Assembly (NCBI RefSeq): GCF_022458985.1
Contig: NC_061774.1
Coordinates: 8,236,616-8,300,615, forward strand
DNA from: Mugil cephalus
Lineage: Eukaryota > Chordata > Actinopteri > Mugiliformes > Mugilidae
DNA: 64,000 nt
Direction of reading: 5' to 3'
How positions within the stretch are numbered: the first letter of the stretch is position 1; every line of letters begins with the position of its first letter. The notes under the pieces were generated by a model. That model searched no databases. It saw only the letters and a list, made by a program, of their open reading frames with translations, and was not told the origin of the DNA. Of this stretch, positions 36,590-48,041 are shown one piece after another. The position numbers were made by a program, and so were the translations under genes.

Positions 36590-37830
36590 GTTTACTACCA
36601 TGCATGATCCGTGTCGTCTCTGACCACTACGGCGGTGTGGACAACGATACTGTCCATCCGCCGAGGGTAGAGCGAGCAGAAACTATTTGACTGCTTTCCT
36701 GTCGCGGAGTGGATCGCTGTGCGAGAGCCTCTACATGCCCTTCGCCATTCGCTCAGTAATGGCTGCGTGCAAGCAGCCAAATCGTTGACAGATGGCCAAA
36801 TGTGAAATTGGGAAACAAAAAAACGCCGATCAGTAAAAAAGTGGAACGCCGTACGCGACCGTGTCGGCATAAAGCGGGAGTATCAGAAAGTCGCCAGCTG
36901 ACACATCGCATTGTGTCTGAGCCGGGGTAACCCGGAGACCTCAACGACCGCGCAAGATCTATCCCGGTAGTGACCGGCTGCTCGGGGCTTCACCAATTAT
37001 AGACGAGTTTGGTTCACAGGCTCCACGTCGGATATCTGACGCCGTGGGGTTAAAAAACTTGTTATGGATGCAAGTAGAAATCAGTCGAGCAGGGATGTGC
37101 TATTCCGCTCCGCGCATACACTATGACAACAGCGATAGCACAGATGAAGGCACGTTGTTTATTTCGAAGGCCTGATTTTTTTTTAAGTATGTCGTCTTCA
37201 AAGTGGGCATACGTGGTCATCTATCTGTGAGTCATATCGGAGATTATCGACCCTATTAAGGCCGCCATGCTTGACAGCGACGAGGATGTCCCGTCTAAGT
37301 TCGCGGTTCACCTGGTCAGTGTTGAATGTCGAGGTTGGGAAGGCAGCGGGGACTGAACACTGACTAAAAACCAGGCGCATTCTTCTTCCATCTTGGTATA
37401 AGTAATGAATTATTCTACCATAGGCGAAGGGAGGATGGCAGCCGATCACAGAAACAGTCAAGGGTGATGTTCTTCTTTTCCAGGTTAATGGATGGCCCGA
37501 TGCGCTGTCCACATCACGTTAAATATCAGTGTAAAATTAAAACCCACCACTTCACAGTTGCCGTGTCGGCGTTAGGATCGCCGACCGCATCCACAGCCGG
37601 TACGCATGGACAGCAGACTCATGGATGTCATCTCGACACACAACTTGGCTGTCCATACATGTGACACGATCCTACATAATGCCGCGGGATAACAGCGAAA
37701 CATCCCCGCAACTACTGTAGCTTCTGCAAGACACCAACAACTGGAAAATGCACATATCCAGGTCAAAGTTTGGCAGAGTTTTACTCGCCCTCAGTAGCGT
37801 TGTGCAATGCCCCCTTTAATGCCCCCTGCT
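36590..37830 (-). pseudogene. CpG-rich segment with decayed open frame, unidentified
   Basis: This 1.2-kb stretch stands out from its AT-rich surroundings by high CpG content. On the - strand one frame stays open for 104 codons (37512-37198), and the same frame continues leftwards with about half a dozen stops to 36595, including a 91-codon open part (36870-36595). That is fewer stops than expected by chance for about 380 codons. I recognise no domain. A decayed transposase or other mobile-element ORF is the most likely explanation, but an ordinary CpG island is possible. No terminal inverted repeats were found by eye. Confidence 0.3.
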
Positions 37831-38761
37831 CGCCCGTAACGCCTTTGTTATTAGTAATCGCATGCTATTGCACCGTCTTACCTTGCGCTCCGAGCTGTCT
37901 ACAGCCACAAAGCCTGCACACAGCGCAACAAGCTATTGTTGTCTGCAGGGAGGCTTCGGTGCGGGGCCGGGGATGAGATTTTAAAGTAGAATGAATACAG
38001 TATGAAATTTTGGCTTGTCCTCGCGATCTTCCCTTATTGCCAGTTTTCGGTCTGCAGCAGCTGGAGATGAAAATCGCGCACCCTGGGTCCTAGCGCCGGG
38101 TAAAGCCCTACAGGTGAATAACAAACAGACTGGTGCTCGGTGGGATTCAATCTTTAATTGCAGGGTACTTTAATGGAGTCAGACACGGAGTGCTTCTACG
38201 GCACACCCTCTCGCGTTTTACCCCAACGATTCAAACATCCAGATGCTCTGTAGACTAATATAATTGTCTTGAAATCCAATGACAGTTGCCACACATTACT
38301 TCAACAATATAATAATGGTCCAAGGCTGAAAGCTTTTGTCACTGAGGTTTCCACACAGTCTGCTACACACTACAGACTCGGATTTAATTTGTAAAGAGGC
38401 TATCCATGGTCTAAACAAATATAATATGAATGTAAATCCGGTTTCAGTGACCTGGAACTGGCAGGTACACTGAAGACGTGTTTTTAAAATGGCCAGAGAG
38501 TGAACCTCCCCAAAACAGATTCAGGGACCATCAAAGAGCACTTTGTTTGGCTGTTGTGCAGACCGATGTGTTACTGATAATACTCTGTCTTTTAACATCC
38601 AACATCTACCCCTGACAATTCGCATGTGGTAAATATTTTCGCTACAAATATTTGTACAGTTTAGACACAGACTGAAGTAAACTGATATATCCAGTGGTAT
38701 ATCTAGTGCTTCTCCTTTAACCAAATATAACCAGTCCTAGTTTCTGTTGGTGGATATGGGC

Positions 38762-38787
38762 TGTTGTTGTTGTTGTTGTTGTTGTTT
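38762..38787. repeat. GTT trinucleotide microsatellite
   Basis: About eight to nine GTT units in intergenic DNA. Confidence 0.9.
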
Positions 38788-39189
38788 CAGATATACCAGT
38801 ATTGGCATACAAATATTCTAAATGTTTTAAAAGTGTCATCATTTCGTAATTTCTTCCTTATGTCATGGAAAACAGTTATGTCAATTACGAGTTGCGTCAG
38901 ATACCATTCCTGTATGTACCATTTCTCAGCCTCAACAACCGAGTAAAGCTCTGGCTATAGTTTCTATAATAGTTTGTGCAGTGACATGTAGCACTCTGAA
39001 TAATACTTTTGTGGTGTGTGGATTGGTGTGTCAGATGTCAAGGTGAATTCGCTGCAGCGAGAATCCTTGGACATGAGTTAGACAGTCTCTCTCTTCCGTT
39101 CCGTGTGACAATATAAACGTTCAGGTGCAGTTTTCAAAAAAATTAAAAAACAAAACAGCATCATTTGAGAGTTTTGGTTGATACCATAT

Positions 39190-39290
39190 GACCATAGTGG
39201 TTTGATTCCCGGATAGGTGACATTCGTTGAATTCTTCTCTTTATCTGCTTCCTGTGTCTCTCTACCACCTGATAAAGCATCTCAAACTCA
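39190..39290 (+). repeat. tRNA-derived SINE remnant (probable)
   Basis: GGTTTGATTCCCG resembles a pol III B box (GGTTCGATTCC). It is followed by TTCTTCTCTTTATCTGCTTC and CTGTGTCTCTCTACCACCTG, then ATAAAGCAT. This order of B box, CT-rich CCTGTCTCTCTAC body and ATAAAG tail is that of a common fish tRNA-SINE. The head (A box) is degraded. Confidence 0.45.
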
Positions 39291-42200
39291 AAGAGATGCA
39301 ACGTTTACACAAACAGCACAAAGGCCTGCGACCTAAATGCAATGTCGTCAGATTCGGTGTTTGACATCGCCTGTGGACATGACAACCAAGCATATGGGCA
39401 GAAGGTGTAGCTTGTTAGAGCAAACCTAGCATGTTATTTAATGAAAGAATCATAGATGTGCTTGAAGGGAGCTCATGTATGGTTAACAGATCAGCAACAG
39501 CTATTCCTAGTTCTCTTGGCAACATGACACAGAAGAACAAAACGCGACAAACTAGACATTTGAAAAGTACAAATATAGATACTGGGCAAAAACACATGAA
39601 CAAAAATAAGTCTAATCATCATCAGTGACATAGCATCTAGTTTTCCTTTTTTTTCCGTTGCTTAAGTCTTTTTCTGCAGTTACATCTCACAGAGACACCT
39701 GGGTCAGACGATCCTGACAACTTAAATTACTACCTCTGTAGAAGTGGCTTAAGTCAGTAAACAAGTCAAGACTCCTGTTAAAGAGTAAAGGCCCAGGCTG
39801 AACAGGAGAGGAATCTCCCAAAGGTCAAGACTTAACCAGTAGGACATGAGAACTCACAGAGTACTAGTCTGAGCACATGTATTAGCCATGTGTCAGAGCA
39901 AGTTTATGATGTAGCTCACAGAGTCTCACTTGCCGCCTGTAGCTCATTAGCACTGAATCATGTTGTTGATTCCTCAGAAAACAAGAAACACTACATGAGA
40001 GGTCCTTTAAAAGATCTGACAAAGCAAAACTTTACGAGCAAAACTGTCAATTGCATTACCAGACTGAATTCTGCAGGTTCAAAGGGAGAATGCAGGATAT
40101 ACATAAATATCTTTACAGCCATGCGATAGTTTGGATTTGACGTGCTTTGAGAAATATGCTTCTGATATTTCTACCAACATTTCAACAAAATATGGTGAAT
40201 TGATTAAGAAAATGTATAACGTAAAAGTTAAAAGCAACATGAATTTGCAGAAACGATACCCCGGTCACTCTGGAGAATCTCCGTATCTTACTATGAGAAA
40301 TTGTCACTGGAAACACTGATGGAACGGAGCCTCTGGAAACTTCTAACAGGGACGTCTGAGGATTTTCTCAGTAGATGGAACAACACAGGTCACAAATGTC
40401 ATTTTTCATTTTTCCATCAACACAAATAAAACAGTTTATCCTTATTCTTTTGGGACTGGTCTAAAATTTCAGAGTGGACTGATGGAAAACATGGGGGACT
40501 TAAAAGTCATTAGTACTGTGTCCAAGGAGGAGGACAGCGAAATGGCCATGGGCCATAGGTGTCTAACCGACTCGTTGGTGTGCCCTGTTAACTGAGAACA
40601 CACCGCATAGCTGAAAGTCCGACTGAAGACCGTCTTCAGCAGTCTGCTCCAAAAAAGGCTACAATAGACAGTGGGCACACTTTATTATGTAGTGGGAGAT
40701 TACAAGCAAAATCTTTTGTCTCATTGAAGCTCTGATTATTCCAAGCAGCCATGATTAATTCATTAGACTTTGACCCGCAGTAGAGCCTTTCATACGAGAC
40801 AGCTGTCATTCTGCTTCTTACTGGTAATAGGGACTCTAGTCCGCAGTGCAGGTCCATTAGAAAGCACAGTCAAATACATCAAGTAATAGGTTTTAACCTC
40901 TGTTTCTGTCAAAGCTTTCTTGGTTGATCACCAGCATACATGTGCTTTCTATTTCTTTCTCACTTTTGTTAAAAGTTATGTCTTTGTTAGAAATGCCAGT
41001 TCACCGAAGACAGAATGCCCTGCATTCAACACAGTTGATTGAAAGGCCATGGAGAAGAAGCTGAAAAAAGTTGACCCATAGAGATACTGTAAATCTGGAC
41101 TTTTTTCAATGGGATATTAAAGGTACGCGGTGGAGAATTTGACCACTAGTAGCACTATAGAGCAGAATTTTCCTAAGTGGGTCATGCTGTGTTTGTAAAA
41201 GCACATGCACGTGTGCAACGAAAATTAAAGATGCCCTGTGGTTATATTAGTTTTGAATATTTATTAATTCATTATTTACATTGTTCTGCTATCTACATCA
41301 TATTTAGCCTAAATAGAGGTTTAATACATTTAGTTTTTCTTCATTTTTTAGTGAAGCTTTTTCTCTAAGTATTAAAATTAGGCATATTTATATCTTTGTT
41401 TTCAACTTTTGCTTCTATAAATTTTTTTGGAGAGTGCTGCAATTTTTGGTACATTGCTGCCATTTAAATCAGTAAAATATTACATAATAATGTGGAATTG
41501 ATTTTATGTGAACAACCACAAGCGTGTGCTTGCGTGTTCACGGGATGAACAAAATGGGGAATCTTTCTGACCAGCAGAGGTCAAAGTGTTTTAAGCAGGA
41601 GTGCAGGACTTCTACATATGAATAAATGTGTGTTACATTCAAGCTATAGTCAGATGAGTTCACACAATGCTGACTGAGCCTGTAATTCACAGAATACTGA
41701 CCTTTTAAATCTGGGGTCTGTGGAAACATTCTAGCACTGCTGTGCCGATTTTTATGTTTTTTATGTCCGGTAGAAATGGTTGGTTTGCTAGAACTGAAAA
41801 AGGAGGAAACCATAATGGAGACTGTTTAAAATATAGGACCTAAGAGTATTAAGGAGACACTCCTGGCAAAACTTAGAAAGCGTTCAAGAAAGGTTTCTGA
41901 CACTCCAGATTAAAAACACCCCTGCTGTTCAAGGGAGAGACAGTCTAAAAAAAGAACAAACTTACAACAAACAGAGGACCACTGGCATCAATTTTCATTA
42001 CTGAAGGAAACTTTACAAAGGGAGAGAGGGCCCACGCGGATGTTGCCTCATCGCCCTAGGACAGGGTGGTGTTTGTAAGATATTTGAAGTATAGTGTAGC
42101 TAGTAGCTGTTACATATATTCTACCTAAATATCTCTGGATTTTTGTAATGATTTCTGGACACAAGCCAGGAGTAGTAGTAGTAGTAGGCATACAATGTTT

Positions 42201-44214
42201 GTGTAATGACTAGGAAAGGAGGGAAAAATCAAAACAGCATAGTATCAAGACAAACAAAATTGTTACACTGGCACCAAGTCTTTGGTACAGGATAAATAAA
42301 ATCAATAGCTTTTCAGTCTACTAGATGGTGCTGTTGAGTTTTTTTTTCTGGTGAGACCAGGGGTCAGCTGAGGTAATGGTCAGCATGCGGGAGGAAGGTG
42401 GAAAACAATGATGGTGGCATGCAGTAAACAATCAGAAAAGCGTGAATAAAACAAGTGCATGAACTTATTTGACACAGGGGATTTGTAAGGAGGGATGTAT
42501 GAAAATATAGATACAGTACTGTGAAAATGAGGCTCACCTCACACAGAAGTCCAGAAGTCACCTCGGCCAGTAATGGTAATAGTCGACTGTAAAAACAACC
42601 AACAGTGGAGAGTTTGACAAATATACCTCCCAATTCAAAGCAAGCTAAGACAATAAAACAAACAAAAAAACAAAGCCAGCACCTACTTCACATGAGTATA
42701 TTCAACTTTATGTTTTTTTTTTTGTTATAACACTGAAAGTCAGGTGTACATAGCCAAGCTCAACAGAGAAGTGAAGCTTAAAAAAGAGGAAAGCTTGAGT
42801 CCAGCCAAAAGGGAAGCATTAACTCACACTATCTCACAATGTGTTGGCATCAGGGGCAATGGATATTTTTGTGACTATAACAGTTCATTATCCGACAGAG
42901 GGCTGACAATTTCCTTTAAAAAAAAAAAAAAAAAAGTTTTGTTAAAATGTCATTTAAGCACCATGATAATATTGTATTGTTGGGCTTTATTTATTGCCAC
43001 CTGTAGTAATTACTTTCCCTGCCAGAAGGGGGCAACACATGGTGCAACATAATCGCAGCTTTAATCTGTCATACTAATTGTTCTGCTCTATTTCAGTGAG
43101 AATATAAACTGAAAATGCCTCTCTAATAGAAGTATTTTCTGATTTTACTTAAATAGTTTTAGATAAATAATCAATAAAGACAAATCACTAGACAGACAAA
43201 GCCTTAAATTACAATAAATAAATACATGTTTGCATATCAAATAACTTTTAATTTGCATTTTTACTTAAAATATATAACACTGGACTACTTTCAAGTATCA
43301 CACACCTATATTGGTCATTCAGATTCAGAGTGTGGAACAGATGCAGATGTCTTTAATTTTGATCCTGCCTACATAATAGATCTGTCTCTTAATTTATGGG
43401 AGCCACGGTCAGTGAGAATACAACCTCTGGCTGCCTCTCAAGGTGTGCTATTGTACCCCAAATGATATCCAGATGTAGATGTCATCCCCGTGTTTTCCAG
43501 CGCAGTGCTACTGCCCGTACATGATTGGCACCTAAGTAAGCTGGAGGCAAAATAGCCAAAAGTGGAAGACTGATGGTCTAACAACTCAATGCTATAAATT
43601 ATTTCACTGATTTCAGCACAGCAGCCAAAAAGGGACAGACAGAAATAAGCTAGAAAGATGATTGCTTGAGGAGCCTCATCAGTCAGTGACGAACACACTC
43701 ACATTGTACACCTGTCAGATGAACTGACTACTTGGAAATGTAGATTTGAGCTTTAAATTCAATGACTGCATCAGAAATCAGAAACACTTGCAGGTATAAC
43801 CAAACAACAGCGCAGGAGTGCAGGAGAAACTAATTCTGCTTCATGTAAAACCTAAGGAGAGTGTTTAAGATGGATAGACTTTCATTATTATAGCCTTTAT
43901 TCTAAACACTAATAAACTCAGTCATGTTGCTGCCCTCTACATAGCTTGTCTAAATGTCACACACAAACAGTGATGTGTAATGTTTCAACTTCTAAGACAG
44001 GTGGTGTCTGAGCTGCAAAATAATAAACATAAACACTCACTACTTTGGTAAAGTCATTGCAGTTAAACAGTGAAGAGATGTGTGTAAATGGCACAGTCTC
44101 ACTGCCAGATCTAACTTCAGGACATCTCTGTCGTCTTGACCGTACTGTAGCAGTGTCATATTTACTGTAAGTAACCTGAGCTGGTAAAATGCACCACTCT
44201 GTGTCCTATTTTAC

Positions 44215-44235
44215 GGGGGGGGGGGGGGGGGGGGG
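44215..44235. repeat. Homopolymer run of 21 G
   Basis: Twenty-one consecutive G. It could form G-quadruplex structures, and is also a classic place for sequencing or assembly error. Confidence 0.9.
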
Positions 44236-44723
44236 ACGTCGTGTTACCCCAACATTTCAGTAATAAAATTACAAGCTGGAGCATGTACACACTAAATCAA
44301 TGCTAGCTGGACAAGCCATGTCAGCTTTCTAAACTCGAGACGCTAATCCTGGCGGCAGGCTTGAGACACGAGCAGATCAATTCACTTGACTTGAAGCTTT
44401 GAGGTCTGTTGGCGGATGTTAGCTATCACAACGAGTGATCGGCCAGAAAAACAAATGGTCCCAAGAGGATTCGGCTCGCAACTGAACTAAAACACCTGCA
44501 TCTGAACGGTACTGTCGAGGAGAGACGGGATGTATGGGAGATTGAAGCTCACCGGTACTCTGTAAACGGCAACCTACAGCAAAGAAGCGGCGGACAGAGG
44601 GCGTTACAAGCAGGCGCAGAGGATGTCCGCGGACTCTCAAAGATCTGTCTTGAACCACATCGCAAAAACAACCGGACACCCTACACACTTCAGATACCCC
44701 TCAGAGCGACCAAAGGGACAGTT

Positions 44724-44796
44724 GGTTCCATAGTGTAGCGGTTATCACGTCTGCTTTACACGCAGAAGGTCCTGGGTTCGAGCCCCAGTGGAACCA
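44724..44796 (+). tRNA. tRNA-Val (anticodon UAC)
   Basis: A complete 73-nt nuclear tRNA. The acceptor stem GGTTCCA (44724-44730) pairs perfectly with TGGAACC (44789-44795), with discriminator A at 44796. The D-arm holds the A box (TAGTGTAGCGGTT). The anticodon stem TCTGC/GCAGA encloses the loop TTTACAC, with anticodon TAC at 44757-44759. The T-arm holds the B box (GGTTCGAGCCC). No intron and no encoded CCA are present, as expected for a eukaryotic gene. A T6 pol III terminator follows at 44801-44806. The sequence is nearly identical to what I recall of vertebrate tRNA-Val-TAC, so the gene looks functional. Confidence 0.97.
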
Positions 44797-44800
44797 CTAC

Positions 44801-44806
44801 TTTTTT
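44801..44806 (+). terminator. RNA polymerase III terminator of tRNA-Val
   Basis: Six consecutive T on the coding strand, five bases after the discriminator base, which is the normal pol III stop signal. Confidence 0.85.
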
Positions 44807-45735
44807 CCTGACTTGCCGCTTTCATCAGCCTATTCATCTGATATTGCATAAACCACCGGACATTTCTATCTCCACCAACTGCTGAAGCAAGTCTTAGCTC
44901 TCTGGTATTTTACACTTTTATTTTGTAAGTTGTCACGTTGCAGGAATTTTACAAGAAAATATGTTGACATTTATTTAAATGTGAATTCTGGCGTACGCTG
45001 AAACGCTGTAACTACGATACTAACGTTATCATAGTTCGTCAGACTATCATTGTAACTGACCGTTATGAGGGCATTTTATTTTATGCCACATATAGAAAAG
45101 AATTTCATTTAATTACTGTTTCCACTTACTGGCGCCTCTGAATCTGTCTCCATTGCTCCTCTACCTTCACTTTCCCACCGCATGCGTCAGGAGAAGACGG
45201 GAGCGTCAAAGGTCAGACAGAGATACGCGGTGGGGCGAAGTTGTGTTCAATTTTTACTAAGTGCTGGGCAACGTGCCCGAAAGGTAAGAATTGCTTTAAA
45301 CGTCCTAAGCTCACTTCGTTATTGTCAGTTTCAGTATAATTTCACACAACAACTGAGCCCAAACAGCTACTGTTAAAGGGGGAATGTTTAGCTTCGTGCC
45401 ATATTATCGCAGCCTTTACATTAGTATTTATTTATGTTGCGTATTCGTGAGCTGCATGGGCACATATGTGTATATAATGTTCAATAAAAATAAAAGAAAT
45501 CTTGAATCTTGAGATTTAACTGAAGCATTTATCTGAACTGTAGGGATATAAGAAACTGATTTCAATATTATATTGTGCAACCCCATAACTATCTAGATTT
45601 CATTAATAAACAAGTAATTAGTGGCAGATCTGCTGTATTGCACTGACATATGTTAATATATTAGAGTTCATCACTTGTATGCCACATCCAATTCCTAATT
45701 TATTTTGATGAACTTTGTTTTGCCTTAAATTAGTA

Positions 45736-46122
45736 GAGCTGAAACAATTAGTATTTCCATCATACCAGTCAATTAACATAACCTATTTTAATAATCCTCC
45801 TTTAGCAACATGATAAAACCATCTAAGTAAATACATTAAAAATAACACAGTCAAGATGGGTTGACAAATCAAGTTGAATCAAGGCAAGTGAACATCAATA
45901 AAATGTAATTGATAATATCAATATTGTCATATTTACATCACAAAGCTAGATGGTATATAGCCAACGTTCTTTGGATCTTTCAGCTATTTGGTCAAAAGAG
46001 TGAAAACCTCTTTGACAAGATGACAATTGTAAATGGCATTTTGACATTTTGCAGCCCAAATGATTAATTCATTGAGTAAGAAGATAATTTTAGATGAATT
46101 AAATACAATTGATGGTTGCAGC
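45736..46122. repeat. hAT-type MITE copy
   Basis: The left end GAGCTGAAACAATTA and right end AATTGATGGTTGCAGC are imperfect inverted versions of each other. The interior has AAATGGCATTTTGACATTTT and GCAGCCCAAATGATTAATTC. These fit, from memory, a very abundant non-autonomous fish element of about 400 bp whose ends read (G)AGCTGAAACAATTAGTCG and GTTGCAGCTC. It has no coding capacity. Confidence 0.55.
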
Positions 46123-46929
46123 AGTGATAATATACATTACTATGTATTGATTACAAACGAGTCTAACAGTTTTGGCTATTGTTTCTACAGTTTACATTAA
46201 CAATGAATGGGAAGCTGAAATATTAATTTAAGTTACTGAAAAACAGTTATAGTACAGATTTAGTAAAAAAAACAAACAAACAAAACAATTATGAAGCACA
46301 GCATTGAATTTCACATCATGGACCTAAATGTATAAATTATATAACATAGAATATATATATATTAAGATATATTGACCAATACAATTCAGTTTATCATTAT
46401 TATCTTAAAGTAAGTTTGATTTAAAAAGAAGTTATTATTTCAGATAGAGACAAACAACCAGCTAACAACATGGCAGAAGAAATTACTAATGACAGTTAAG
46501 AGCAGACATGATGCCCTGAAGCTCACAGCAATTTTTATATAGACGTTATTTATACAGGTAGCAGTAAAGTAAATGCAGTTTTTAAACTCGGCTTGACGAC
46601 CAAAATGATTGATGTCCAAAATTATTTGAACTCACCATGTTAGTCCACACCACCCTCCAAAACAGGAAAGATAACAAAAACAAACCAGGAGAAGATAACA
46701 AAAATGTAAAATCAGGTATTGATGAACACTGATATTATATTTATTGTAAATTAAATTGTGGATATGGAGATAGTCAAGCAGGAAAGTCTTGACAATTCTG
46801 ATAATAGCTATTATTATGAGTTTATGTAACATAACTGCTTGATCTACTCATCGTCACAATTTAGGTCACATTTAGAATCTGAAATCTTCAACTACATCTT
46901 ATACTAATGATGGTCATTTTTAGAAACGG

Positions 46930-47196
46930 AGAGAGCGGTTGATTCGGTTGTGTTCTTGTTCGTAGTGCTGTTAGATTGTGTTGTACTGACGCATGTTTCT
47001 ATTATTTTGACAGCCCCATTTTAGTCAGTGGTCTATGCTAAATAACAGAAACATATGGTTGAATTACCACCTGTCTTACGTTGTTTCAACATACACTGAA
47101 CCTTACAACATTCATGAAGCTAAGATTTAGTGCAGTACCATTATATTAGGATCACTCAATTTCCAATAGTGTACCTAGTGAACTGGCCAGTGAGTG
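46930..47196. repeat. MITE relic ending in GTGTACCTAGTGAACTGGCC
   Basis: The right end at 47168-47196 (GTGTACCTAGTGAACTGGCC then AGTGAGTG) closely matches the terminal repeat of a common fish Tc1-like family. The interior GCTAAGATTTAGTGCA (47119-47134) is shared exactly with 57343-57358, and TTATTTTGACA with the 18-kb relic. Confidence 0.5.
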
Positions 47197-47201
47197 TTTA
47201 T

Positions 47202-47256
47202 CAGTGTTGTGATGAAGAGGAGCTTAGGAAAAAGGCTCCTCTTCATCACAACACTG
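47202..47256. repeat. Perfect 22-bp inverted repeat with 11-nt loop
   Basis: The left arm 47202-47223 (CAGTGTTGTGATGAAGAGGAGC without its last two bases shown as CAGTGTTGTGATGAAGAGGA) pairs perfectly with the right arm 47235-47256. The 11-nt loop is TTAGGAAAAAG. It lies six bases after the MITE terminal repeat. The size fits a pre-miRNA-like hairpin or a recent templated inversion. Confidence 0.85.
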
Positions 47257-47867
47257 TTTTTTGACAAAACACAATGACCTGTTAAGATGATCTGTTTACA
47301 TGTATGAAAAATAGCTTTGCAAACGAAACAGTTTTAGAGATTCGTTTAAAACTCACAAATTCACAACATTTATTATTAATTATTATTGTTAACTATTATA
47401 TTTATTATCAACTTTGTACTGTCTAAAAATCCTATCACTTGAGCAGGCCTCAAAATCTTGAGTTTTAATGCGACTTAAGGTTTACTGAATACGTGGATAG
47501 CAGTTTTTATTATTATTAATATTATTAATAACCGATTAAACGTCGTTATCAATCTAAACCGGTGCATTCAATCAGATATTACAGGTGGATTTAACCGTTA
47601 ACTTTCAACAGTCCCTGGTCGTACACCAACGGTCACATTATTACCTCATTCTGAAATGGTTAAACTTGATGAATATATATATTTATATTACTCACCAAAT
47701 CTTCTGTTGGAAATCTCTAAATTAGAGGTTTCAAGCATTGACTATATCTGGTTTCAAGTCGGTGACAAACGCGATTTAACAACAGCGCCATCTGTTTTCT
47801 CTCCACCTGTGCTGACCTCTTCTCTCCAGCGCGCCTTGCGTTTGAATTATTCCTTGCTGCTAATTAT

Positions 47868-47886
47868 AAATAAATAAATAAATAAA
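47868..47886. repeat. AAAT tetranucleotide microsatellite
   Basis: Four to five AAAT units about 155 bp upstream of the cstf2 start codon. Confidence 0.85.
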
Positions 47887-48041
47887 AACGGAAAAATAAG
47901 TTTGTTGACGGACAGTGTGATTTTCTATGTGGTTAAGAAGGGGTGACTATTTGTTTTCGAATGCGGCCTTTACGGTTTTACCACAAACGGATGTACCCTA
48001 CTCTCTAACTTCCTGGTGTCACGCTCAATTCTGTCCCCAAA

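Larger units (their letters stand above)
34861..44723. other. 10-kb region between bcorl1 promoter and tRNA-Val
   Basis: No gene is firmly supported. Contents are a CpG-rich island with a partly open frame (36590-37830), a possible + strand exon-like stretch near 38165-38255, a GTT microsatellite (38762-38787), a SINE-like remnant (39190-39290), exon-like - strand pieces at 42538-42586 and about 44038-44200, and a 21-G run. Most of the remainder is AT-rich and featureless by eye. Confidence 0.4.
44797..48041. other. Region between tRNA-Val and cstf2
   Basis: No coding gene is supported. The region holds a possible non-coding first exon with the perfect donor AAG|GTAAGA (exon end 45283), a MITE copy (45736-46122), a MITE relic (46930-47196) immediately followed by a perfect hairpin (47202-47256), and an AAAT microsatellite (47868-47886). 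The last 200 bases should contain the cstf2 promoter and 5' UTR. Confidence 0.45.

Noticed and set aside
43438-43698. 86-codon - strand frame as a gene
   Set aside because: No recognisable domain and no matching splice partners; kept only as background to the possible transcript at 42.5-44.7 kb.
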